Source: Laburnicola sp. R22_1 | Taxonomy: Eukaryota; Ascomycota; Dothideomycetes; Pleosporales; Didymosphaeriaceae | Direction: 5' to 3' | DNA: 64,000 nt | Assembly: GCA_014281115.1 (NCBI GenBank) | Contig: JACONQ010000007.1 | Span: 1,612,001 to 1,676,000 of the forward strand | In this document: in pieces, positions 22,788 to 35,292 of the stretch | How the letters are laid out: the number at the start of each line of letters is the position of its first letter | How positions within the stretch are numbered: the first letter of the stretch is position 1 | Notes under the pieces: model-generated | Told to the model about the DNA's origin: nothing | The model's database searches: none | Seen by the model: the letters and a program-made list of their open reading frames with translations, nothing else | Made by a program: the position numbers and the translations under genes

Positions 22788-24198
22788 ATGGCGACCTCGA
22801 CCCTCGACGAGTCCCTGCTCGTCTTTCTCAAGACACACGCGCTGAATAACGCCTCCTCCGAGACCGACGCCGTCAGGGCCTCCCAGACCCTTTTCCCCTC
22901 CGTTACCTACACCGACGCCGAGAAAGCTGAGCTTGGCCAGTGGCTGGCATCTGCCTCCCATGTCGCCTCTGCCGGCGAGGATGCAGCAAAGACTGCTGAG
23001 CGACTATCCTCCCTCAACACCCACCTCGCTAGCCGGACCACGGTCCTCGGCGCGAAGCCCTCCGTCGCGGATATCGCCCTCTACCAAAAACTCGCGCCTG
23101 TTGTATCAAAATGGAGTCCGGAGGAGAGGACTGGAGAGCAAGGATACCACCACATCGTTCGCCATGTGGATTTCGTGCAGAACTCCCCTCTCTTCGGCCT
23201 GAAGCTCGACGACAAGGTCAACATCGAGCTAGACAATGTTGTGTTCAAGATCAAGCCTGTGGACGCAAAAGCGGAGAAAGAACGAAAGAAGAAGGAGAAG
23301 GAGGCCGCGGCTGCCAACGCTGCCGCGTCAGGCACTGCTACGTCAACAACTCTTACTGGCGACCAAACTGCCGAGGGAAACAAGGGCAAGAAGGAGAAGG
23401 CTAAGGACAAGGCGCAGGCGATCGGTGAAGCTGTAGCCTCGACCGTAGCTGGGAAGGCCGGGCCGCCAGAGGGTGCTCCGACCCAGAAGAAAGAAAAGAA
23501 AGCGAAGCAGCCAAAACCCCAGAAGGCGTAAGTAGGTCCTTCTGCGGTAGTACCACATATGCTGACATAGCTCTAGACCTCCAGCCGAGAAGCCTCTATC
23601 ACCTAGTCTCATCGATCTCCGAGTCGGACATATCCTCAAAGCGGAGCGACACCCGAACGCTGATTCACTATACGTTAGCACCATTGCCTGCGGCGACGCA
23701 GCTGGTACCGACAACACATCTGAGTACGAGGGTCAAATTGTGCGGACAGTATGCTCTGGTCTCAATGGTCTGATTCCGCTTGAAGAGATGCAGAACCGCA
23801 AGATCGTGACGGTCTGCAATCTCAAGCCCGTGACCATGCGCGGCATCAAGTCTTGTGCCATGGTTCTTGCTGCTTCCCCACGAGTTGCCGAGGGGGAGGA
23901 TAGTCACAAGGGTCCCGTAGAGCTCGTAAACCCGCCAGCCGAGTCAAGGGCGGGAGACAGGGTATTCTTCGAGGGCTGGGAGGGCGACCCCGAAGCTGTG
24001 CTGAATCCCAAGAAGAAGATCTGGGAGACAATTCAGCCCGGTTTCACCACGACGGACTCGTTGGAGGTGGGATTCAATGTTGAGCATGTACCGCAATTAT
24101 CAGGGGAGGGTGCGGACAAGAAGACGGGGGTTGCCAAGTTGAAAACCGCTGCAGGCCTCTGCACGGCCACTACTCTTAAGGGAGCCACTGTGCGGTAA
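22788..24198 (+). CDS. ARC1: tRNA-binding aminoacyl-tRNA synthetase cofactor Arc1
   Basis: Cofactor that binds tRNA and docks methionyl- and glutamyl-tRNA synthetases. Two exons: 22788-23527 and 23577-24198, giving 453 aa. The N-terminal GST-C-like docking domain (about 1-160) includes TVLGAKPSVADIALYQKL. It is followed by a Lys/Ala-rich linker (about 170-245) and a C-terminal EMAP-II/OB-fold tRNA-binding domain beginning LIDLRVGHILKAERHPNADS and containing NLKPVTMRGIKSCAMVLAAS. The start at 22788 has a good context (CCACCATGG). An in-frame ATG at 22569 would add 73 residues, rich in Arg, Ser and Ala, resembling a mitochondrial presequence. No damage was seen. Confidence 0.92.
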
Positions 24199-24850
24199 GA
24201 GTATATTCTGGCCCGAGGAGCAATCAAAACCCATCACAAATCCAATCTCGCGGTTGCGGCTCAGGCCCAAAACAACTTCCAGGTTGCATCGTTGCGACTG
24301 TGCAGTAATAGCCTGTTATGAGTAGCCATGAGTAGCCAAAAGTGGGTTGGAAAGAGCTACTCAGCGAGGTGAGGACTAAAAAGAGCAAATCACACTTCAA
24401 ACTCAAGACCCTAGATCTTTCTCTTTTATGAACACATGTGTAATGTCTAAAGTCCCCTTGCATGAATCGAGAGTGTCTTCTCCATCCATCGTAGATGAAA
24501 CTAGATGGAAATACGACTGCGTGATCGCTGATCAATCATAATAATCGTGCTACACGCATTGCAAGTTACACTTGTAGGATGATTCCCTGTGTAGATGACT
24601 CGAAGTCTGCCAAAAATAACTCAACATGCAGATTGCAGTAAGCATCTGTGAGATGGTGAAGCGCGACACTACGCTAGTCCGGGAGTGGCGATGGTTCCGC
24701 CGGTGGTGGGGTGGCTCACAGCTGTACTATGAACTGATCGCTCTTCACGACTGTTAATATCTCTGGGACACCTCAATTCCCTTCTCTCAACCTTCCAGCT
24801 AGCATCTGACAACTTCAATTCCTCTTCCTTCTACAATCGCTGAATCGAAA
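24199..24850. other. Intergenic region with GalE promoter
   Basis: Spacer of 652 bp. The C/T-rich stretch at 24775-24845 directly before the ATG is the usual pyrimidine-rich filamentous-fungal core promoter/5' UTR of the epimerase gene. No coding sequence is supported. Confidence 0.5.
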
Positions 24851-26135
<1,285 letters not shown>

Positions 26136-26831
26136 AATATTAGGCATGAATGCAGCGCTTGAAGGGTATCCGGAGATGGGATGAAAACTCTCTTTATTGA
26201 CTTGGGACACTTTGATGAGTGTAGGGTCTTGTTGGAGAAGCATGCCTATAGACTGAAAAAAAAAATCTAATTTTACACGCTGTACGAAAGCTTGCGACGC
26301 AACGATACGTGTGAAAGGAATTACGGAGCGTTAGTGTTGTCACATACACGCATCGATTGCTCTTTCCCTCTCTACGTTGATTGTCAGCCACCCCCTCTCT
26401 CTCCCTATTCCTTTCCATGGCGATCAGACAGTGACACCCCAAGCGGGACGCCCTTCAGCTATCCACCAAGCACACATTTGCGCCCTCTTTGACCTTATCA
26501 GCTGGACTTCCCAGAACCTCGCGTTTCCCTGCTGTGCTACTGCCCAACGAAAATCCCAAGTAGGACGTCCACACCCATAGACACGCACTGCTGTGTGCTG
26601 CGCGCTGTGCGCAGCTAGATCATGAGGGTTCGCGAATCATGGCTGGGATGCAAAAAGCATACATGTCTTGTGTGCCTGCAGCGGAGGTCGCCGACTGCGC
26701 TTTCGCTTGCAGTTCCTTAATCTTCTCGAACCCGCAGCAAGGTCCGCAGTCCCGATTGCGAATTGCAGGTTACATGATATCCAAAAGTGGGTGGGGAAGT
26801 ATTGGATCGCCTTGAAATACTTAGTTTCGAC
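26136..26831. other. Spacer before the nested transposons
   Basis: About 700 bp with no supported gene. It marks the junction between the gene-rich block and the transposon pair starting at 26832. Confidence 0.5.
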
Positions 26832-26858
26832 CATTTGTTAGGTGCAAAAGTCGGGGAT

Positions 26859-27035
26859 CTATCGCGTGCAAAAATCGGTAGAAATCTTGGCGGCATCCGA
26901 GAATTTGCGCGCGCGCGGGGAGCCTCATACAAATCGTAAATTTGACTGTGACGCGTCGATAACAGCCTATAAACTGTTGAACAACTGTTAGTAAGTCGTG
27001 AGGCTATACTGACGCTTTTTCTGGTGGAGTAGTCC
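26859..27035 (+). repeat. Left terminal inverted repeat of element 1
   Basis: Begins CTATCGCGTGCAAAAATCGG and ends at AGTAGTCC, seven bases before the accessory-gene ATG. It matches the reverse complement of 30181-30379. Confidence 0.88.
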
Positions 27036-27041
27036 GTCGAA

Positions 27042-28942
27042 ATGGCTGGAGATCGCCCACAGAGGGTGCGTAGGGCCCCCTCACGGCCTGGAGAGCAAAC
27101 TGAGGGCGACTGAGCAGCTGCAAAGGCGCGTACAGCCCGTAAGAGCAGCAAGAAGGCCCCTAAGAAAGCTCCCAGTGGGAGTACTAGAGGGCGCCTGGCG
27201 AGCGGTACCGGTAAGGGCCCAATAACTCGCGCGCGACGCTGGGCTAACAGTGCCCCAGCAGTCAATCGGGCTGCCCTTGCTTCAGTTAGTACGCAGAACA
27301 CTGCAAATAGACAGCAGGCTCTACCCTTGTCATCGCCGCCACCAGTAGAGCCTCCCCGTATTGACCTCACCGTCGAGAGCACGCTGCCGCTGTCGTCGCC
27401 CACTACGCCGCGCGCGCGTGAGCCTCTCCGCCCTCCACTACTTGGTTTATCGTCGTCGCCGGGTTCGCGAGCGGAATTTGACCTGGAGGTAGACTATAAG
27501 CTTATCGTCAACGGCAAGAGCGCTGTTCACCGCCCACCAGAGAGACACGGCCGCTATTTTTGGTGGCTCGATATGGCGGAGAAAGTTATAAACGATATGC
27601 TGGAGCAGCCAGAGGCTCAACTTAGTGGGCGTGAGTTTGACTTTGAGAGCCGTACGGTGGCTTTTCGAGCGGGCGTAAAGTCGCGAAAAATACTAGTAAC
27701 GCTGGCCGACTTTAGCCAGGTGGAGGAGGACAAGCTTTTTAAAGCTATCGAGTACTAGGTCAGCAAATCGCCGGGCGTCCAGCTTGTAGAGGTTACCTTT
27801 GAGGTGCGCGTCAAGGCTAAGGCTCTCGAAAAGGCCTTCAAGCGCAATCAATCGTTCAACGACCCATCGTCTGACGTGGGTGAGGTGACTCCACAGCCAG
27901 AAAAGCAGACGCGCCGTCAACAGCAGCTCCTTAACGAGTCGAGGGCTATACAGCGCGTAGAGAGCTTGTCGTCGGCGCAGGACTGGGAGAGAAGCCTTCA
28001 TCAGCACTGGCTCTGTCGCAATAGTGAGTGTACAAACTTTGGGAACTGGTGCTGGGTAACGCCCAACCACGAGCACTACGCTATTGGAGCTGCCGACTCG
28101 AAGTCCTGGGCGAACGCGATCGTTGCTGGCCAGGCTGAGCTCCTCGCGCCGCCGATAACTCTCATCGACTACTGGCGGAGCCCTGCTGGCGGCGGCAACC
28201 AGCTGAAGCGTCGGAGAGGTGCCGGTAAAAAGCGCTCAAAAGCCCGGCGTGGCGGTTATTATAGCGACTCAGAGAGCGATGGGAGCGACAGTGAGGGCGA
28301 CTTCTGGCGTAACTACGAGCGACGTGAGCGCCAGAAGGAGCGCCAGAGAGCTATTAACGAGGCTCGCTGGCGCGACGAGAAACACGAGCTGCTCAAGCTC
28401 CAGCGTGAGAGCGTCCAGTTACAGCAAAATACTGTCGGATTTGGTCAGCCTGCAGTACCTATGGCGCCCCAAATGGGTTATCCTGCTTACTCTATACCGC
28501 CAGCTCTTCCATCGCAGCTTCAACAGCTGCAGCAGTACTACTCACCTCTGCCAAGTCAGCGTCCGCGTACGCCAGGCAGCGCCCTCCCAATCGTCAGCTC
28601 AAGCCCTGTGAGTGGCCAGGAGGATACAAGGGCAACAGTGAGGGAGTTTTTCAGCTGGCTAATCAACCAGCAGCCAGAGGACGATCGTGAGGACTACGAG
28701 CAGGCTCGAGATGTGGCGATATTAGAAAGTGGACTGTCAAAGATCTTAAGGAGATGTTAAGCGTTGGAGGAGAGCTCTATAAAATCGCAGTTAGTGAGCG
28801 CTTTAAGCTGAAGAATGGAGTCGTTAGGCACCTGCGAGATGACCTAAAGAAGTATAAGCAGCACTGTAAGACAGCTACTGCCGCCGCAGGGTTCGTAAGT
28901 ATGGGTAGTAGGGGCGCTATGGGTAGTGGGGTTACTGGCTGA
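27042..28942 (+). pseudogene. Element 1 accessory gene, unknown function, broken
   Basis: A single reading frame of about 634 codons starting MAGDRPQRVRRAPSRPG, with nonsense codons TGA at 27111 and TAG at 27756, and a 1-nt loss near 28717. After that point the frame continues RKWTVKDLKEMLS... to the stop at 28940. Visible parts in order: a basic Ser/Pro/Ala N-terminus; a globular block with DYKLIVNGKSAVHRPPE and FWWLDMAEKV; a Cys/His cluster WLCRNSECTNFGNWCW (possible zinc site); a Lys/Arg- and Ser/Asp-rich hinge; a Gln/Pro stretch; and a C-terminal helical block ending near HLRDDLKKYKQ. Element 2 encodes a homologue with the same blocks. I do not recognise the family, and its function is unknown. 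Confidence 0.72.
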
Positions 28943-29055
28943 GTTAACGATAATTGCAGAGCATGGACTTTACGTAATTACATCACTACTTTACTTAGTA
29001 TTCACCTTGGCAAGTTTAACGTCTATCCTAACAACTCTACGCTCTACTCTACGCT

Positions 29056-30180
29056 CTACTGCCACCTGCACATCTCCCTACGTGCCTCCCAGAGCTGCTC
29101 CTGGTTCTCTATCCTATACACGCCGTCGGTAGCGTGCTTAAAGTGCTTTTTCGCGAACCGATCGCAGCGACTTTCGCGGATAGCGCCCCTTAGAAAGTCG
29201 CCAAAGTTGTTAAAGCGCCACCGTACATGGCAGTAGTTGCGGCGGATCCAGGCCTTTAGGACTCCAAAGGTAAGCTCAATTGGGTTAAAATCAGGCGAAT
29301 ACGGTGGCAGAAATCTAACAATATGGCCAGCTTCCTCAATAACTCTCACCACCTCCTAGTTTGTATGAATTGAGACGTTGTCGAGTATTATAACCATAGG
29401 CTTCTGGCCATACGCCGCCCGAAGCGTGGGCAACAGCGAATCGCGGATCCAATCGATAAAGTCCTCATGGCTAAAATAGCCCTCCTTTATACCTGTACAG
29501 GGCAGGTAACCGTCAACTGTATACGCTGGAAGAATAGCCCAAGTTTTGCCACGCCGTACGTCCTGGAAATATCGATTGGTAAACCCGATTAGGGCATACG
29601 CCCTGTGGCGCCAGCCAGTCTTCTCGTTAAAAATAGACTCGTCAAGAAACACCAAGTCGGCGGCGATAAATTGCCTCATACTCCTCCAGTAAGCCTCACG
29701 GAGCTCCTCATTACGCAGTATTGATATGGGCCGTAGGGCTCGCTCGCTCCAGTCGCGATCCTTTAACAGTCGACTAATAGTGGATCGGTGTACCTGAACG
29801 CCTCTCTCCATCCACAGCCAGTATACAATCTCGTCCTGATACATCCAACCGCTCTGAAACAGCTCATCGTACAGCGCCTGCTCATCGTCAGACGATAATT
29901 TACGCGGGCGGCCGAGTACAACGTTGGGGCTGCTGGGTTTGCGAGTGCTCCCATAGAGCTTCAAGTTTCGCTCAATTTTATACACCTCTGACAACGACAC
30001 GTCTACTAAATCTGCGATATCGTCGTGGCGCCAGCCAAGTAGCAGAAAGCGATAAATATCGAGGCGACGACGGGGATCCAGCCCACGGCCTTTAGTTGTA
30101 AGCTCTCGGGGTATAGTTGGCGGGCGACGCGCCTGCGCGGCAGTAAGAGGGCGAGGAGCGACTCCGTGAGCTCGAAACAT
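29056..30180 (-). pseudogene. Element 1 DD34E transposase, one nonsense codon
   Basis: Tc1/mariner (IS630, DDE_3-type) transposase of about 374 codons starting MFRAHGVAPRPLT. An N-terminal helix-turn-helix lies around residues 40-75 (RRRLDIYRFLLLGWRHDDIA). Catalytic residues are visible as Asp180 (VFLDESIF), Asp267 (VIILDNVSIHTN) and Glu302 (PDFNPIEL), giving the DD34E spacing of Tc1-type enzymes. The only break is a TAG at 29358-29356, directly after VSIHTN; the same frame continues EVVRVIEEAGHIV to residue 374. A C-to-T change of a Gln codon would explain it. All three catalytic acids are intact, so the copy is one substitution from full length. Confidence 0.85.
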
Positions 30181-30379
30181 GGACTACTCCACCAAAAAAA
30201 GCGTCAGTATAGCCCTATACACGTATTTGTACAGCCTCACGACTTACTAACAGTTGTTCAACAGTTTATAGGCTGTTATCGACGCGTCACAGTCAAATTT
30301 ACGATTTGTATGAGGCTCCCCGCGCGCGCGCAAATTCTCGGATGCCGCCAAGATTTCTACCGATTTTTGCACGCGATAG
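30181..30379 (-). repeat. Right terminal inverted repeat of element 1
   Basis: Reverse complement of the left arm, with about 22 extra bases near the inner end. It abuts the transposase ATG directly (AGTAGTCC-ATG). Confidence 0.88.
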
Positions 30380-30564
30380 ATATGCTTGGCAGTCGGCGAA
30401 AATACCGTGATTCTCCGTTTTCCCACCCAAAACGCGTACTTCGCGGTTATAATCGTGACAAAGGTGCATTCCGCTCGTGAAAAAGTCAGTATTGAGTGAG
30501 GCTGTTTTCTAGCTGTGAGGGCCTATACTGACGCGTTTTTTGGTGTTGTAGTTTCCTAGCAGCC

Positions 30565-31724
30565 ATGTACAGAGCTCACGGAGTCTCAAACTATGCCCGC
30601 CCTCCACCTGAGGCCGCGAAAGGGCCTGTCTATACAACTCAGGGCCTCTCTACCCGTACGCGCCTGAATATTCACCGCTTTCTGGAGTTGGGCTGGAGTA
30701 TTAACGCGATTGCCTCTCGTGAGCTGTGTAGTCGGCACGCTGTCAGCAACGTAATAAGCAACCTAAAGACGTACAACTGCCTGTGGAGGCCTGTATAAGG
30801 CAGAATAGGCGCGCCGTTAAAGATATCGCGCGAAGATGGCGAGGCGTTGTTTGGAGAGCTGGTCCGTTCTGGCTGGCTATACCATAATAAGATTGTGAAC
30901 TGGCTAGCTATAGAGAGGGGCGTTTTTGTGTTAAGGTTAACTACTGTATAACGCGCTACCTGCAGAAGATGGCCTGGACGCGTCACACGCTAAGGCCGTT
31001 TTCTATCGCCTGTAATAAGGAGCTCCGCAAGAAATACCTGAGAGTTATGTCTTAGTACGTACAGGAGCAGCTAGTGTTTATTAACAAGTCAATTTTCAAC
31101 AAGAAAACTGGGTGGAGGCACCACGCGTACAGCCCTATTGGCTCTAAGGGCCGTTACGCGCAGGATATTCAGCGCGGAGCAACATGGGCTATCCTTCCTA
31201 CGTACACTGTCAACGACGGCTACTTGCCGTGTACAGGCTTTAAGGAAGGCTATTACAACCATAAGGAGTTCTTATTCTAGATTCAGCATTAATTACTGCC
31301 TACTCTGCGTCAGCTATACGGAAATCAGGTTATGGTGATTACCCTTAACAACGTTTTAATACACACTAACAACGATATTGCACGCGTTATACGCGACGCT
31401 GGCCATATAGTTTAGTACCTGCCACCGTACTCACCTGATTACAACCTAATTTAGCTTACTTTTGGAGTCTTAAAGGCGTAGATTTGTCGTAATTACGTAT
31501 ATATAAGACGCCGTTTTGGGCCCTCACAGTTTGGAGAGTTTCTAAAGGCTGCTGTACAGGAGAGTAGGTGCGACAGGTTTGCGAAGAAACACTTCAAGTA
31601 CGCTGCTGGAGGCGTATATATTAAGCAGGAAACTCTTAATAGAGTGCGTGAGGAGCTTCGTACAAAGCTTCTGTTTGAGTGGAGTGACGAGGAGGAGAGT
31701 GACGAGGGAGGAGAGCAGGAGTAG
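30565..31724 (+). pseudogene. Element 2 transposase, decayed
   Basis: Homologue of the element 1 transposase, starting MYRAHGVSNYARPP (compare MFRAHGVAPRPL) and ending near EWSDEEESDEGGEQE. It is broken by several stops and frame changes. The catalytic acids are lost in a G-to-A pattern: the LDES box reads INKS, and LDN reads LNN. PYSPDYNLI then a stop replaces PYSPDFNPIE. GWRHHAY, GATWAILPTYTV and GYLPCTGFKEGYY remain readable. It is catalytically dead. Confidence 0.78.
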
Positions 31725-31792
31725 TACAACTATAATAACTATTACAACACCTATCCTGCAGTACCTGCAAGCGAGCCAAGCGACATAGCAGC

Positions 31793-33503
31793 TCAATATG
31801 GGACCTTAAACCTGCGTATATCCTTTGCAAAGTGGCGAACAATTCTATCCTTTAACTTAAATTTCTATACAGCTATATTGCGTAAATCACTAGTAGGTTT
31901 AGACATCTTACAAAGATTGTCAATAGTCTATCTCTAGTTATTAGCAACGTCCCTTGCGCGGCAATACTCGTCAAAATCCTCCTTATCTTGCTGCGCAATC
32001 ACCTAGTTAAAGAACTAACGCACAACGCTGCGATTATCCTCACAGCCTTGACCACCTACAGAACTTAACAACAGGCGATTTTGCTGGGTTGCTATTAAAG
32101 GCCTGGTAGGCAAGGGCGCAACAACTGGCTGCTAAAGCAGAGGCTAAGGCCAGGGATAAGGATATTGCTGAGGTATATACGACGGCAGCATATACAGCTG
32201 TTGCTAAGGGAGGCCCATACTAAGCTGACAACGTAGGTCTGCCTGGTATATCCTCTCTGCCCTCCTCTCCTTACAATCCTCCTACGCGTTAATAACCTTC
32301 TGCAGTTGCGCTTGCAGCTAGCTCTCCTCTGCCTCTTTCTTTAAGCGCTTTAGCTTGTCACTTAAGCCAGAGCTATCGCGACAATAGCGTTTTATGTGCC
32401 TATTAACGCGCAGCTTGTTGCCCATAGTACTCCTTCACATCTCTACTATCTCCGGCGGCGGCTGCATAACGCTAACGCCCAATACGCCCTTAAGTAGCCA
32501 GTTTCCCCACACAGTAGAGTTGTAAGCACGTATTTTAAAGTACTCTCTGCTTAGCCTGTTCACCTAACACCACTTCCTACGGTTGTCACAGAGCGGCTTG
32601 TGACAAATCCACCTGTCGTGGATTTGCAACACGCTCTCTGCGTGCGAGAAGATCTGCTCTGCGTTCTCCACAGCGCGTTGCTCCCTTAGCAGGGCACTAG
32701 TACGCGTACTCACAACAGGCGTAGGCGGGTTAGACAACTTGTTAAAATGACAGCCGCGAGGGAAGGCCTTCTCTTTAGCAGGTGCGTTAACCCTAGTCTT
32801 AACTTTAAACTCCACCTTCTGACAGTGCTTGCTCAGCTTTATGTGGCTGTCAACTGCCAATATTATATGGTCGCTAGCCTTAAGGCTAAGGTCCTTAAGC
32901 GTGAGCAACTTCCATATGCCCTTGGGCTGCACCCGAAACATAACAGTGTGGCCAAGTACACGGTACTTGCGGCCCTCTAGCTTAGCTAGAGGGCTCTTTA
33001 GCATGCTGTTTACAACACTTCATATCCCACGCGAGAAATAACGCCCTCTCTGAAACTCTACTCTCACGGACAACAATTGCCTTGTTTACGCGCAGAGAAT
33101 AGTCCATATCTATGGGGTACAAAGGACCGCGTACGGGCGACGATGGGAGAATTGGCGATAACAGAGGCGCTGTTAGTGGACTTAAATTGACCTTAATAGC
33201 CTCCTCTTCTCTTTCACGCAACGCTGACAGTACATCTACAGGTCTTACAGTAGACTTTAGTCGCTTCTTGGACAACTTTGACGGCTTCTTGGACACCTTT
33301 GGCGGCTTTAACGACTTCTTTGGCTGCGCTTGCGGGCGAGCGCGTAGCTTCACAGGCGCAACCTCAGTCCCTGGAGTAGCTGCAGAGTCCTCTGTTACTA
33401 CCTGAGCTACTGGGCTTGCCCACACAACACCGCGAAACGTACGAGATTTAGAAGGCCGACGCGTATTACGGCGCGTACGAACACTAGGCGGAGAGCTAGC
33501 CAT
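31793..33503 (-). pseudogene. Element 2 accessory gene, decayed homologue
   Basis: Minus-strand counterpart of the element 1 accessory gene, starting MASSPPSVRTRRNTRRPSK immediately inside the right TIR. Shared landmarks: MDYSLRVNKAIVV (compare VDYKLIVNGKSAV), ALFLAWDM (compare WWLDM), the Cys cluster RWICHKPLCDNRRKWC (compare HWLCRNSECTNFGNWCW), and a C-terminal block with ARDVANN, KFKLKDRIVRHFAKDIRRFK (compare RFKLKNGVVRHLRDDLKKYK). It is interrupted by stops and frameshifts, including one near 32990. The preserved order of blocks shows the accessory gene is an inherited part of this transposon family. Confidence 0.68.
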
Positions 33504-33710
33504 TTTGAGACTACAACACCAAAAAACGCGTTAGTATAGGCCCTCACATGTTTCACAATAGCCTCACCTGAAATACCGATTTTTTCACGAGCGGAATGCA
33601 CCTTTGTCACGATTATAACCGCGAAGTACGCGTTTTGGGTGGGAAAACGGAGAATCACGGTATTTTCGCCGACTGCCAAGCATATCCCCGACTTTTGCAC
33701 CTAACAAATG

Positions 33711-35292
33711 TTACAGCCGCCAGGGCGGGGATAGCGAGGCTTTGCTAGCGTCGCAGATCAGGTCGCCGTCAACCTCTATTCCAACCACCACTCATCCTAC
33801 ACCACTTCGACTGTTCCGCAGTTCGTCTTAGCGAGCAATATGCAGCGCGCCTGCGTCGACGGAGGCTGCCTGAGCGATTATCGTTTTCGGAAAGGTTAGC
33901 GAGTCGGCGGCCGTGCAGATGCGGCCTTCAGCTCGCCACACGCTCCCCTAAATGAAGAACATGTATGGGATAGCTTGATGCCTTGAAGCATTACGGGCTT
34001 GCGGGAAACAGGGAAGCCATCGGCTCGGTCCGGAAACCCTCGTGCTCTACCGCAGCGGGAGCGATGTTTAGCACGGTCCTAACGACCCCTAATTACCGCA
34101 CTACTACCTACTCGCCGGGGCCTTCTAAGGTAGACAGACCTACATTGCTCGGAGCAAAAAAAGGCTTCTCCTTGTGGTTCTTTTCTTTCTTTCGCCAATC
34201 CCTCGGTCGTTCGCCATTTGCTGTCGCGCGCTTGCAAGTCGATCGCGGGGACCAACTCGCCGACGTGAGCGCCCGCGGTGAGCGTGCTTGGTTCAAATCT
34301 GCAGCATTTATGCATGTCGATCTCTTCGGAACCTTACGTGTCTACTTTGGCATATGCAGTCAGGCTCTGTGGATACTATCTAGAAAAGTGGGTGTGTCGT
34401 AGAATTTGCTCTTAATAATTCACTACGCACATATGCTTCCTTTAAGGTAAGTAAGAGCTCACGATCAGCTGGATCATTGGTCGATATAAGGGTACCTACA
34501 ATTGAGACTCAAATTATGATACAGTTCGCGTTTACAACATCTATCCCGGTGTGGCTTGCGGCAGAACCAACGTTCAGGTCAGTTCAAAGCCATGGTCGCT
34601 CAACCAATCATCTCTCCTTCATGGATGTTCGACGCGAATACGGCCCGCTTGCCTATCCTTGCAAAGCTGAATTCGTTAAGATCCTCCGAATAGGGAATCT
34701 CTCCCTTTCTCAGGATGTCTGCCAATAGTGCTTTCAGCTGCCTTGGTGGACCACTGTGCGGTGGTGGGCTGTCTGAGCTACAGCTCTTTCCAAACTGGGC
34801 ACACCAACATGAGCATCAGAGATGGTTAGCCGTCTAATTTCGTCTCACACAGGATGATCGACGGTATCATGCATTTCATTGATCCACCCTTGCGCCGAAT
34901 TTACCACCAATTGTGGACAGTCACTTCGGTGACCTTGGCTCAATGAGAGCCTAGGTAGTATTTACAAAGCCTGCTGCTGCTGCTGGTCCGTCCTGGTGAG
35001 CTTAATGGGCAAACCCTTTTGTTTATGCTGTCCCTGCGTACCTAACTCTTTCTACATGCTCGGACTCAAATATAACCCATTTGGTTTGTGTTATCATGCT
35101 ATCCTATAGACCAGACACCGACTGACCTCTTAAGAAAAATATCGACATCGCTCTCAAAAAGCACACACTGCTACGGAAGTCTCAGATCTCCCAGTCCCTA
35201 GTCCCACGAAATCGCCAAAGGACGACAAGGGCCTTGCACCAACACCCCAGACCACTGTTGCTGAACTCACCGAACACACTCCAGCGGAAGCA
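33711..35292. other. Spacer between transposons and NLR gene
   Basis: About 1.6 kb. Frames such as 33983-34402 (plus) have no recognisable domain. The frame of the NLR gene is open from 35134 onwards, so an earlier coding exon may lie at its right end. No repeat was recognised. Confidence 0.45.

Larger units (their letters stand above)
26859..30379. mobile_element. Inner Tc1/mariner-like element (element 1), 3.5 kb, two genes
   Basis: 3,521-bp element inserted in the left terminal repeat of element 2. The intact mirror at 33680-33689 reads GGGGATATGC (reverse complement). Here GGGGAT is followed by the insert and then ATATGC, implying a 2-bp AT duplication. Terminal inverted repeats are long: 26859-27035 on the left and 30181-30379 on the right. 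They are almost identical apart from a roughly 22-bp insertion in the right arm near 30205-30230. Each TIR ends a few bases before a start codon: the accessory gene (ATG 27042, plus) and the transposase gene (ATG 30180, minus). The genes converge. High TIR identity suggests recent arrival. Confidence 0.85.
26832..33710. mobile_element. Outer Tc1/mariner-like element (element 2), split by element 1
   Basis: The outer ends 26832-26858 and 33684-33710 are perfect inverted repeats of 27 nt. The left terminal repeat resumes at 30380 after an intervening element and continues (GCTTGGCAGTCGG..., CACCCAAAACGCG...) to about 30560. Its mirror is 33504-33683. Without the insert the element is about 3.36 kb. 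It carries a decayed transposase (30565-31724, plus) and a convergent accessory gene (33503-31793, minus). The flanking bases CATTTGT-TA...TA-ACAAATG allow either a 27-nt start or a TA target site in a palindromic target; I cannot decide which. TIR cores of both elements share GTGCAAAA(A/G)TCGG, showing kinship. Confidence 0.82.
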
